A stretch of DNA of 64,000 nt from JALORV01 sp963775635 (GTDB taxonomy: Bacteria; Pseudomonadota; Gammaproteobacteria; Burkholderiales; Burkholderiaceae_F): contig CAVZJO010000014.1 of assembly GCA_963775635.1 (NCBI GenBank), positions 1-64,000 on the forward strand, read 5' to 3'. The notes under the pieces are model-generated. The model did no database searches. It saw nothing but the letters and a program-made list of their open reading frames with translations, and was not told the origin of the DNA. Position numbers and translations under genes: made by a program. Below, piece by piece: positions 9,289 through 18,654 of this stretch. The number at the start of each line of letters is the position of its first letter. The first letter of the stretch is position 1.

Positions 9289-11446
9289 GTGAAACAAGTC
9301 CTGCAGAATCTGAGAGACGGCTCTACTGCGTTGGCCGATGTACCGGCGCCACTGGTCGCGCCCGGCACGCTGCTGATCGCGACCGTCGCGCACGCTGGTC
9401 TCGGCCGGCACCGAGCGGATGCTGGTCGATTTCGGCCGCGCCTCGCTGATCGACAAGGCGCGCCAGCAGCCGGAGAAGGTGAAGAAGGTGCTCGACAAGG
9501 TCCGCACCGACGGCCTGTTCGCCGACGCTCGAAGCGGTCCGCAGCAAGCTCGATCAGCCGCTGCCGCTCGGCTACTGCAATGTCGGCACGGTGGTCGAGG
9601 TCGGCGCAGGGCGTGGAGGGTTCGCGCTCGGCGACCGCGTGGCGTCCAACGGCCCGCATGCCGAGATGGTGCGCGTGCCGCAGAACCTCTGTGCGCGGGT
9701 GCCCGACGAAGTCGACGACGACGCGGCGGCCTTCACGGTGCTCGGCGTCGATCGGGCTGCAGGGCATCCGGCTGGCGGCGCCGACGCTCGGCGAGAGCCG
9801 TGGTCGTCACCGGGCTCGGGCTGATCGGCCTGATGACGGTGCAGCTGCTGCGCGCCAATGGCTGTCGCGTGCTCGGCATCGACCTCGATCCGACGAGGCT
9901 GCGCGCTGGCGCAGCAGTTCGGCGCTGAGATCGTGCGACCTTCGGCCGCGGCGAGGACCCGGTCGCGCGCGGGCTGGCGTTTTCCCGCGGGCGCGGCGTC
10001 GATGCGGTGATCGTCACCGCATCGACGCAAGTCGAGCCTGCCGATCGAGCAGGCGGCGAAGATGAGCCGCAAGCGCGGCCGCATCGTGCTCGTCGGCGTC
10101 ACGGGGCTCGAGCTGAACCGCGCGCGACTTCTACGAGAAGGAGCTGACGTTCCAGGTTTCCTGCTCCTACGGCCCGGGCCGCTACGATCCCAGGTACGAG
10201 GAGCAGGGCCAGGACTATCCGCTCGGCTTCGTGCGCTGGACCGAGCAGCGCAACTTCGAGGCCGTGCTGGAGATGATGGCGTCGGGCGCGCTCGACGTGC
10301 GGCCGCTGATCAGCCATCGATTCCGTGTCGACGACGCGGCAGGGCCTATGAGGTGCTTGTCAACGAGCGCAACGCGCTCGGGATCGTACTTGCCTACGAA
10401 GGTGCGTCCGATCCTGCGCGGCTACGCGCGACGTCGCGACCGTTGCTGGCGCGCTGCGTCCCCGGGCCCCCTCGACGGTCCCTGCGGAGCAGTCATTGCG
10501 ATGGTGGGGGCTGGCAACTACGGCTCGCGCGTGCTGATTCCAGCGTTTAAGGCAGCAGGAGCAGCGTTGGACACGATCGTCACGAGCGCAGGTGTTAGCG
10601 GTTTTCACCACGGGACTAAGGGCGGGTTCGCGATAGCTTCGACCGATTTCGCGCGCGACGTGCTCGATCAGTCCCGCGCCAACGCTGTCGTGATCGCGTC
10701 ACGCCACGACACACATGCCCGTTTTACCGCGCAGTCGATCACTGCAGGCAAGCATGTGTTCGTCGAAAAGCCGCTGGCGATAACACTGGAGGGAGTGGCG
10801 CAGGTCGAGTCTGCGCTAGAGAGGCGATCGCGGCGGGCCGCAATCCTTTGCTGACTGTCGGCTTCAACCGTCGATTTTCGCCACTGGTGGTGAAGCTGCG
10901 GCAGTTGCTGGCGCCGATCGAATGCGCCGTGCGCCATGATCTACACGGTCAATGCCGGCGCGATCCCGCCTGAACACTGGACCCAGCAGCGTGAACGGGC
11001 GGCGGCCGCCTGATCGGCGAGGCCTGCCATTTCATCGATCTGCTGCGCCATCTCGCGGGCCACCGGTAATGAAAGCCAGATCGTCGGCATGGGTCGGCAT
11101 CCAGCGTTGGCGAAGACCGACGACAAGGCTGCATCACGCTGCGCTTCGCTGACGGCTCGATCGGCACGGTGCATTACCTGGCCAATGGCGGCAAGCGGTT
11201 CCCCAAGGAGCGTCTCGAGATCTTCTGCAACGACGGCGTGCTGGTGCTCGACAACTATGTGCGTTTACGTGGCTTCGGATGGAAGGGGTTTACTGGCATG
11301 CGGCTGTGGCGGCAGGACAAGGGCCAGGCGGCCTGCGCAGCTGCGTTCGTGGAAGCCGTGCGCCGCGGCGGGCCAGCCCCATTCCGGTGGACGAGATCTT
11401 CGAAGTGTCGCGCCTGGTGATCGATCTCGCGGATCGGGATCGCTAG
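9289..11446 (+). CDS. Bi-domain oxidoreductase (zinc-type dehydrogenase + Gfo/Idh/MocA), frameshifted
   Basis: A natural fusion of about 715 residues. The N-terminal half resembles medium-chain alcohol/threonine dehydrogenases: it starts MKQVLQNLRDGSTALADVPA and contains DKARQQPEKVKKVLDK, FALGDRVASNGPHAEMVRVP, VVVTGLGLIGLMTVQLLRAN (NAD-binding) and RKRGRIVLVGVTGLEL. The C-terminal half starts near 10495 with a second Rossmann motif, IAMVGAGNYGSRVLIPAFKA, then HVFVEKPLAITLEGV, the EKP motif of Gfo/Idh/MocA proteins, GFNRRFSPL and NGGKRFPKERLEIFCNDGV. No stop separates the domains in the reconstructed frame, and this fusion is known as a recurring family in exopolysaccharide loci. At least ten shifts are needed. 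The substrate is presumably a sugar nucleotide; the exact reaction is unknown. The stop TAG at 11444-11446 overlaps the end of the convergent WecA-like gene. Confidence 0.75.
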
Positions 11447-12468
11447 GCGCGCCCGACTTCTCGGCAATCCAGCGCGCCAACGCAGGGCGAGGGCGACAAG
11501 CGGCAAGCACGCGATTGTCAATGCGCAGCTTCGCCGCGCAGCCAATCGGCCGCGGCCATGACGCAAGGGCAGAAGCCACAGCAGGTTGATCGTGCCGATG
11601 GCCAGTGTCACTGGCTCGATGGGCGTCAAGGCGCGCGCGGCGTGCTGATACGCATGACTGCGATGTGCTTGATAGACGCGTTCGCCGCGATCGAGCCGGC
11701 GGAGCAAGGTGACGGTGGCGTCGACGATGAATGCGCCGAGCAGGATCAGCCAAGCACCAAAACAAGCGTCGGCGACTTTGTGAGGCGGCGAGCACGTGAG
11801 TACGCCGAACACCACGCCGAGAAAGCCGCTGCCTGCATCTCCCATGAAGATCTTCGCTGGCGGGAAGTTCCAGACAAGAAATCCAGCGCTGGCGGCTGCG
11901 AGCAGAAGATAGAGCAGCGCGCCTGATTTATGGCCGAGGATCAGCGCGACACTGGCGCCGCCGACGCAAACGGTGACGGCTTCGATGGCCGCGATGCCGT
12001 CGATGCCGTCCATGAAGTTGTACAGGTTCAGGAACCAAACGATCATCATGCACCGAATACCTGGGCCGCCCAGCCAGAGAGGACTACAAAGCCGAGGACC
12101 GGCAGCGCCGGCATACCTCCGAGCGCGGCGAGGGCAGCAACCGCAGCGAGGAAGTGCGCGGCCAGCCGCGCTCGTCGCCGAAAGTGGCAAGTGATCGTCC
12201 CAAAAGCCAATCACGGCCGTGATTGCGCCGCGATAGCAACAGTGCGATTGCGGTGGTGGCAGGCAGCTGACCTTGAACTGCGATCGTCGCGACGCCCAGC
12301 ATGAAGGCCACCACGATTGCGAGTCCTCCGCCACGCGGCGGTGGGCACGTGATGCGAACTGCGACTGTTCGGAACGTCGAGCACGCCTGCTTCAGCGCAT
12401 AGCGCGCAACGCCCACGCAAGTACCGTCGAAACGAGAAACGTGGCAGCGCCAGGTAAAACGGCGTCAT
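11443..12468 (-). CDS. Undecaprenyl-phosphate sugar-1-phosphate transferase (WecA/MraY family GT4), frameshifted
   Basis: Predicted initiating enzyme loading a HexNAc-1-phosphate on undecaprenyl phosphate at the inner membrane. Diagnostic motifs are clear: DVPNSRSSHHVPT with PRGGGLAIVVAFM at the N-terminus, VWFLNLYNFMDGIDGIAAIE (the metal-binding NxxNxxDGIDGL-type motif), PPAKIFMGDAGSGFLGVVFG and RSHAYQHAAR near the end. Several hydrophobic helices alternate with them. Shifts lie near 12340, 12190 and 11480. The start MTPFYLALP at 12468 overlaps the stop of the upstream epimerase (ATGA), a pairing common in Burkholderiales O-antigen loci. The end is read at TAG (plus-strand CTA 11443-11445), giving a tail-to-tail overlap with the oxidoreductase. 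Confidence 0.8.
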
Positions 12469-13437
12469 GCTCTCGTGCCTCGAAAGAAAGGACTCGGCGG
12501 CGCGCGCTAAGCCTTCGTCAACCGTGATCGGGGGCGCCCAGCCAAGGTCGCGACACAGGGCGCCGATGTCAACCTGAAGCGATTCACACAGGCGCCGGGC
12601 GGCGTCGCCTCGACCGATCGCAGCGGTGATGGCGTGAAGAGCCCAAGCGGGCACAGGTAGCAGGCGCGGCCTCACGCCCAGTGCGTGCGAGAGTCGTCGG
12701 ACGAGTTCGGCGGTCGAAGGTCTTCGCCGTCGCTAACGAGGAACGTGCGCCCAGGCGCCGCAGGGTGGTTGACACAAGTCACAACTAGATCTACCAAGTT
12801 GTCGATCGCGACCAGGCTGCGCCGATTCTGGTTGATCAGGCCAAAGGGCAATGGTTGACGCTGCGCCACGGCTCGCATCAGCCGCCCGAAGTTAGCCTTG
12901 ACGCCCGGGCCCGTAAACAAGCGGCGGCCGAATAATTACCAGCTCCATTCCGGTGTCGGCGCAGAACGCCGCTAAGTGCGCGTTCGGCCTCGAGCTTCGA
13001 CTGGCCATAATCGTCCGCGGGAACTGGCGGCCGAGTCGGCATCGAGGGGTTGTCCCGAGAATACTTTTTTCGCCGAGAACTTTGATCGAGCTGAGATAAA
13101 TGAAACGTCGAGCGCCCGCAGCGCGCGTCTGGCGCGCGAGCGCGAGGGAGCCTTAGACATTGGCCGCGCGGAACTGCCCGAGCGGGTGCGTCGCCGGTAT
13201 CGTGCATCACATGCACGCGCGCAGCAGATGCACAACGACTTCCGCAGCAGCAAGGATCGGCCAGCGGAGGCGGAGTCGACCCTCCAAGATCGTTCATGTG
13301 AACGAGAGCGCACCTGGTGCCGGCAGGGTGGTGAGCGGCCGACCGAGTCGCCGCGAAGACTTCATGCCCTCGACGGCAAACCGGCGCGATCAAGCCCCGC
13401 CCGACAAAGCCCGAGGCCCCGTGACCAAAACTTTCAT
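12465..13437 (-). CDS. NAD-dependent sugar epimerase/dehydratase (SDR), frameshifted
   Basis: Extended SDR acting on a nucleotide sugar. The start is MKVLVTG followed, after a shift, by GFVGRGLIAPVCRRGHEVFA, the GxxGxxG dinucleotide loop. Later pieces are PADDYGQSKLEAERAL, with the YxxxK catalytic pair, QPLPFGLINQNRRSLVAIDN and NHPAAPGRTFLVSDGED. The C-terminus is VDEGLARAAESFLSRHE or a shifted form ending at TGA 12465-12467. Breaks lie near 13415, 13330, 13060, 12920 and 12700. It is coupled to the WecA-like gene, so the product is likely the sugar loaded on the carrier, or one close to it. Similar genes are called WbpV or WbpK-like; I cannot separate these. Confidence 0.75.
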
Positions 13438-13477
13438 GGGACGCTTCGGAGCCGCCATTCCGCAGATGCCCATTTGC

Positions 13478-14658
13478 TAGCCGAACGCTGGCGAGGATCG
13501 GCGGCGAGGCGACGGGTATCGTCTCGACGCGAGTAACGCTCGATGAAACTCGGGCGCGGCGTCGAGCTCAGGCGCAGATTGGAAAGTGCCCGCAATGCGT
13601 CGTCAGCATCGCACGGGTCGAAAAACGGCCGAATTGACGATCTCGCTGTTGCACGAAGTCCGCAGCATAACCGGCAACACCCGCCCAAACGGGCTTTCCG
13701 AGAGCGCCGTATTCGAAGATCTTGGAGGGCAGCACCTTGCGGAAGGCCGGGTAGTCGTTTAGGTGAAGGAACAGAACGTCGGCCTTGAGGCTGGCGGCCA
13801 CCAAATCGCTTCGTTTTACGGGCTGCTGCAGGATGACGTTAGCTAGGCCTCGCCGCGCGATTTCTGCGCGTAGAGCGATCGACGCGTCCACCGTCGCCGA
13901 TAATCCGGAAGCGAAAAGCCGAGCAATCGTTCTGCGAGCGCCGGCACGATCAGGTGCAGACCTTGACCCTCGCCGATGTTGCCGGCATAGAGCATTTCCG
14001 TGACGGTCGTCGTCCTCTTGCTTGCGATGGCACCGGACCGACGTCGATGAATTCATCGTCGATTCCGTTCGTGAAGAATGTAAGCGGCACCCTGCGGGTA
14101 GCGGCGTCGAGAAGTACTCGCGAAACCCTTCAGAAACAAGGTTGATCCGACTGGGCGCGTCTGCATCGTCCAGCGCTCAAGCGCGCTAAAGGGCCCAACA
14201 GCCAGGCGCGCCGATGCGCGCAGGAAGTACGTCGCCGATGGTGTCGACAAAGATATCGCGGATGTCCAGGTAGAGAGGTAATGCCCTTCCATCGTGCGAA
14301 TACCGAGCCAAGCGAAGCTGTCAGCAGCCGCGACGACGTCGCGAGAACGCCGTCGTACCGTCGTCCCCGAAGATGTTGAAAGACCTGATGGGCATATGCG
14401 ATAAATGCCTGCGCGACTGATCCCGCATGCCGCTGCGATGGGCGGGCAGCTCAAAGCGCCTGGACCTTCAGACGGCCGTTAGCTTGTTGCACGGAGTCTG
14501 CCGCACGCGTAGCTGCCATAGCGATTGGGCTGTGTGGTCAGGACATCGAGTTGAAGCGTGGGATCGGCCTCGAGAAGGGCGCGCGCGAGAGGCGTCGCTC
14601 GGAAGGAGCCCGCGCACAGGTCGGGCTCGAAATAGAAGGAGAGAAACAGGATCTTCAA
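13478..14658 (-). CDS. Glycosyltransferase family 4, WbuB-like, frameshifted
   Basis: A GT-B enzyme for repeat-unit assembly. The N-terminus, LKILFLSFYFEPDLCAGSFR, with LDVLTTQPNRYGSYA, is the usual opening of WbuB-type proteins. Central pieces are GARLAVGPFSALERWTM and FASTSRRRYPQGA. The donor-binding half has HLNDYPAFRKVLPSKIFEYG followed by ALGKPVWAGVAGYAADFV. It probably starts with TTG at 14658, since the heparinase stop TGA overlaps this codon. The end is near 13478 or slightly earlier, depending on a shift. Breaks are near 14490, 14350, 14050, 13960 and 13600. The family is firm; exact sugar unknown. Confidence 0.75.
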
Positions 14659-16350
14659 TGTCGATCTGTCCAGCAGATCGCCACTTCGAGCGGGCGCTCG
14701 AGAAGTCAACACGGATGCATGGTTGTTGACGCTTCTGCCAAATTCCGGGTGCCAAGTGGAGGCGCAAAACGAGAGGCTGCCGCGCTGAACTCGAACTGAC
14801 GCGCGCTTCCCGTCGGGCAGGTTCAATTGAAGCCGTTGAGCATCGTTCCTGTCGGGCCGTACGATGACATCGGGATGAATATGGTAGTGAGCTGCCGCGT
14901 GCTGGAATCGACCGACTACATCGTCCCTAATTTGAACGTCCGAGACGGTCCACGTCCAACTGCGCCTGTGAACGGCGCCTCCAAGCAAATGTCGGTATCC
15001 GTCGTGCTGCGCTCGGATCACGATCCGATCAGAATCAGCATCCACGTCGAGTAACTCAGGTGATGCCCTGCGACCTACCCGAAATCCGGCCCATGTGTCA
15101 GAGGAGTTTCGGCGGTCGACAATCACCGTGTTATGGGCGGCAGTGCCGCGCTCCGTGCCGCGCTGCGGACCCCGCTCGTAGGTGGACGTGCCGGGATTCA
15201 CCAAGACTCGGCGGCCGTGCAGGCAAAGTTCAAAGCTGAGAGTATCAGCGTGCGCATGCCCTGGCTGATAAGCGGGACCAACTTTCGCGACGTCGATGAT
15301 CGCAGCGCACCGGTGACCGAGATCGATCTTCAAGTAGCCGCTACTCGATAGCCTCACCAGCGACGGCGGTGGGGTGGAAGGTTGCCAGTCCTCGGGCGGA
15401 ACACCTACGTTCAACGCATAGGTCATGACGGAACGCAGATCTGGCGCAATTCCCATCGCGGCGTCGTTGAAAAAGGCGATTCCGCCGTCCGGATGGGTCA
15501 TGGTCGCGTACCAGCCTAATCCTCTCCGTAGCAGTTGTTGCCAAGTCGAAGCTCGACGAAGAAGATCAGGCAGTCCGCTCGTCTCGGCTAGGTTCAGCAG
15601 GTCGCAAAGACTCCAGAGCATGATCCCGTGATACATCGGGGAGAGCTCGAAGTGACCTCCGTCCGAAAGAAATTGTTCTTCGCATTCGGTGTCGAGTATC
15701 TCGAGTCCGGTTCGCAACCAGGTCTCTGCGGACGGCCCCTCGAAGTAAGTTCCTGCGAACACCAGGGCTTTGCCGTTCTCGAAAAGGTGGTTGGCTCGAA
15801 CATGCGTCTCGACCTGCTGGCAAAGTGATTGAGCCTGAAGTGCAAGACTCCGATCCCAGCGCGGACTGCGTCCCGAGGCTGCGGTTAGGAACTTGATGAT
15901 GTTCACGATCCTCAATGAAAGAGGGTACGGCTCCCATCCCGTGCCACGCCCAGGAGGGTTGTTCGAAACCCAGTCATCGAGCAGCGCGCAGAGTGCGTCG
16001 AAGCGGGCAGATGCAGGCAGGGCGTCAAGATCATCGAGGTAATGCAGGTTGTAGTACCAGAGCCGGCTCTCACCCCGATCGTTCCAGATTCCGGCGGTCG
16101 GCAATTGGCGGGTGTGGCCCAGAAACGTGACCGTACCATCGGTGTGCCATGCTGCTGGACGCCAGCGTGGCGACGACCACGGGCGCCGCCACGCGTGCTG
16201 GCGCAGGGTCGACGGTTCCCGTGGCACTGCGCGTCGCACGAGCCTGGCGCGAAACAAGTGCATCCCCTGCTTCAAGGAGATGTGGCGCAGCGTGCAATAC
16301 AACCGAACCAGATAACGGGGGAGGAACTGGAATATCAATTGGACATGCAA
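14655..16350 (-). CDS. Heparinase II/III / alginate lyase family protein
   Basis: A polysaccharide lyase-like protein of about 565 residues, with WNDRGESRLWYYNLHYLDDL near residue 95 (the usual N-terminal signature), an alpha/alpha toroid-like region (NIIKFLTAASGRSPRWDRSL, VETHVRANHLFENGKALVFA, FLSDGGHFELSPMYHGIMLW) and a beta-rich C-terminal heparinase domain with GHAHADTLSFELCLHGRRVL and TSTYERGPQRGTERGTAAHN. His, Tyr and Asn residues in these blocks are the likely catalytic set. No signal peptide is evident, as in homologues within polysaccharide operons. One shift near 14700 is likely, because the continuous frame runs into the downstream glycosyltransferase, whereas the alternative frame ends in a TGA that overlaps its TTG start. 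It may trim or modify the nascent polymer. Confidence 0.8.
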
Positions 16351-16606
16351 CCAAGAGATCGCCAGCGGCGCAGCGCCGCCGGGCGAAACGATGACGACGT
16401 GTGCTCTCTGACTGCGCTCTGGATCACGCAGCCAAGCGGGTATATGCCATGGTCGTGAGATTGTAGGGCGGAGGCAGGCCTGCCTTCGGGGCGCGTGCGT
16501 TGACGGCTATCATGTCCGCCGTCAGTGCTTCGTTTGAGCGCCGGTGCTCACGGCCGTACGACGGCGACAGCCCCCACTGTCTTCCCCAATGTAATAGCTA
16601 TGACTC
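16351..16606. promoter_or_regulatory. Divergent intergenic region between the heparinase and wbpM-like genes
   Basis: 256 bases with no gene. It must hold promoters for both directions: the minus-strand heparinase-glycosyltransferase-epimerase-WecA run and the plus-strand wbpM-wzz-ligase run. A perfect 12-base palindrome, GGCAGGCCTGCC, lies at 16473-16484 and could be a protein binding site or chance. I see no good sigma-70 pair. Confidence 0.4.
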
Positions 16607-18592
16607 ATGTCTGAATCCAAATTTGTAGCTGACTTAACTGCCAGGCTGCTTGTGCTTCCGAGACGTTCGAAGCAGCTCGTTGTGATCACGGGCGATGTCC
16701 TGGCCGCTTGGCTGGCCCTTTGGCTGGCGTTTTCGCTCCGGCTTGAAGTCTGGCACTGGCCCTCGCTTCAACAGCTGTGGATCTATCTTGCGTCGCCGCT
16801 GCTTTTCGTTCCAATCTTCATTCGCTTCGGCCTGTATCGCGCAATCTTTCGTTATACGGGCCTCGCGACGATGCAGACGCTGCTCAAAGCCTCTGGCGTT
16901 TATGGGGCGTTATTGCTTGGACTCGTCCTGCTTACGTTTCCGATGGGCGTGCCACGCTCCGTTGGCGTTCTCCAGCCCATCCTCTTCCTCGGCCTGGTCA
17001 GCAATTCTCGTGCATGGGCCCGCTTTTGGCTCAACCGTGGTTCTCGGCGCGAGCTGCGCCATCGGCTGCTTATCTATGGCGCGGGCTCGGCCGGCGCCCA
17101 GACGGCTGCAGCCGTTGCCAATGGCAGCGAGTTCGAGTTGCTCGCTTTCGTTGACAACGACCCTTCAAAGGTAGGCAGACACATCAATGGAGTACCGGTG
17201 TTTGCTCCAAACGATGTTGCGGACGCTGTGGAGCGGCTTGGCGTGTCCGATATTCTATTGGCATTGCCTTCGCTCCCGAGTCATCGGCGTCACCAGATCA
17301 TTGAGGGGCTGCGCTCTCTGCCGGTTCATATCCGCACCTTGCCGGGGATGGCAGACCTCGCATCTGGCAAAGTCTCTATTTCTGACTTCCGCGAGTTGGA
17401 TCTTGAGGACTTGCTAGGTCGCGAGCCTGTACCGCCCAACCCCGCGCTCTTGGCGCGAGATCTGGCTGGGAAAGTAGTGCTTGTGACCGGAGCAGGGGGG
17501 AGTATCGGATCGGAACTCTGCCGGCAGATCATTGCCGAGCATCCAGCGAGACTGGTCCTTATAGAGCACAACGAATTCGGTCTCTATTCAATACAGCATG
17601 AGCTCGAAGCATCGGCATCCTCGTCGCCGGATCGATCGGGAAGTATGCCGACGAAGCCGGACATTGTGGCGCTCCTTGGCAACGTGCGCGACTTTGGCCG
17701 GATCTCGGACATATTTCGCGCGTATGGGCCGGATACCGTCTACCACGCTGCGGCGTACAAGCATGTTCCGATGGTGGAACACAACCCGTGTGAGGGCATT
17801 AGCAACAATGTTCTCGGGACTCTCAACGTCGCCCGCGCCGCAATCGAGAGTGGCGTCACGAGCTTCGTTCTCGTATCTACTGACAAGGCCGTAAGACCGA
17901 CGAACGTCATGGGGGCGAGCAAACGGGTTGCGGAAATGCTGCTACAGGCTCTCGCCGCAGAAAGCATGGTGAGATTTGACGGTGCATCGAACATCGCCGG
18001 TGTGGTGCGCAATCGCACTCGGTTTGCCATGGTCCGCTTCGGCAACGTGCTTGGATCCAGCGGCAGTGTGGTTCCTCTGTTCCGCGAGCAGATCTTGGCA
18101 GGGGGCCCGATTACGCTGACACACCGAGACGTCACGCGCTATTTCATGACGATTCCCGAGGCGGCGCAGCTTGTACTCCAGGCCGGCGCGATGGGGCAAG
18201 GCGGAGAAGTTTTCGTTCTTGATATGGGTCAGCCGGTCCGGATTATCGAACTGGCGCGCCGTATGGTCGAACTGTCAGGGCATTCGGTGCATGACGAGGC
18301 GAACCCCGGCGGTGATATCGAAATCAGGATCACGGGCTTGCGGCCGGGCGAGAAACTCTTCGAAGAACTCCTGATCGGCGACGACCCCTCACCCACGGCG
18401 CACCCACGCATCATGAAGGCGCGAGAAGGATTTCGGACGTGGGCTGAGTTGCGTCCTTGGCTAGCACAGCTCGAGCGGGCGGCGCATGGCAACGACGTAC
18501 ATGCCGTGCGCGAGGGATTGAAGCAACTCGTCAGCGGGTACCATCCAGCCGATGAGATCGTCGACTGGATCACCGTGGTTGGGCGAGCTTGA
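16607..18592 (+). CDS. Membrane-anchored nucleotide-sugar 4,6-dehydratase (WbpM/CapD/PglF family)
   Basis: A 661-residue protein that likely converts UDP-GlcNAc to the 4-keto-6-deoxy sugar used for QuiNAc, FucNAc or bacillosamine-type residues. The N-terminus (about 20-130) has four membrane helices. A first Rossmann/CoA-binding-like domain carries LLIYGAGSAGAQTAAAV near residue 155 and FVDNDPSKVGRHINGVPVF. The catalytic SDR domain starts with VVLVTGAGGSIGSELCRQII at about 290 and has HAAAYKHVPMVEHNP and STDKAVRPTNVMGASKR. Here Met (about 431) stands where most SDRs have Tyr, followed by Lys about 435, the hallmark of this branch. RPGEKLFEELL is near the C-terminus. The frame is clean and full length. 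It heads a three-gene run with the Wzz-like and ligase-like genes. Confidence 0.9.
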   Translation: MSESKFVADLTARLLVLPRRSKQLVVITGDVLAAWLALWLAFSLRLEVWHWPSLQQLWIYLASPLLFVPIFIRFGLYRAIFRYTGLATMQTLLKASGVYGALLLGLVLLTFPMGVPRSVGVLQPILFLGLVSNSRAWARFWLNRGSRRELRHRLLIYGAGSAGAQTAAAVANGSEFELLAFVDNDPSKVGRHINGVPVFAPNDVADAVERLGVSDILLALPSLPSHRRHQIIEGLRSLPVHIRTLPGMADLASGKVSISDFRELDLEDLLGREPVPPNPALLARDLAGKVVLVTGAGGSIGSELCRQIIAEHPARLVLIEHNEFGLYSIQHELEASASSSPDRSGSMPTKPDIVALLGNVRDFGRISDIFRAYGPDTVYHAAAYKHVPMVEHNPCEGISNNVLGTLNVARAAIESGVTSFVLVSTDKAVRPTNVMGASKRVAEMLLQALAAESMVRFDGASNIAGVVRNRTRFAMVRFGNVLGSSGSVVPLFREQILAGGPITLTHRDVTRYFMTIPEAAQLVLQAGAMGQGGEVFVLDMGQPVRIIELARRMVELSGHSVHDEANPGGDIEIRITGLRPGEKLFEELLIGDDPSPTAHPRIMKAREGFRTWAELRPWLAQLERAAHGNDVHAVREGLKQLVSGYHPADEIVDWITVVGRA

Positions 18593-18654
18593 GCTGGCCA
18601 ACTCGGCATTGATTTGTACTTCTCAAATGAAGTCGAAAGCCGGCTGCTGATCGT

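Noticed and set aside
92..14700. A cluster of true pseudogenes (locus decay)
   Set aside because: Catalytic motifs are preserved across the breaks, stops come only from shifts, and shifts are spread evenly across unrelated genes, which suits sequence error better.
14479..16350. A single 623-residue protein fusing heparinase and the glycosyltransferase N-terminus
   Set aside because: The joined frame comes from a probable one-base error near 14700. The alternative frame gives the heparinase its own TGA, overlapping the TTG start of the transferase.
16473..16484. Perfect palindrome GGCAGGCCTGCC as an operator
   Set aside because: A 12-base GC-rich palindrome is not rare at this GC content, and no regulator gene is adjacent; kept only as a note in the intergenic entry.
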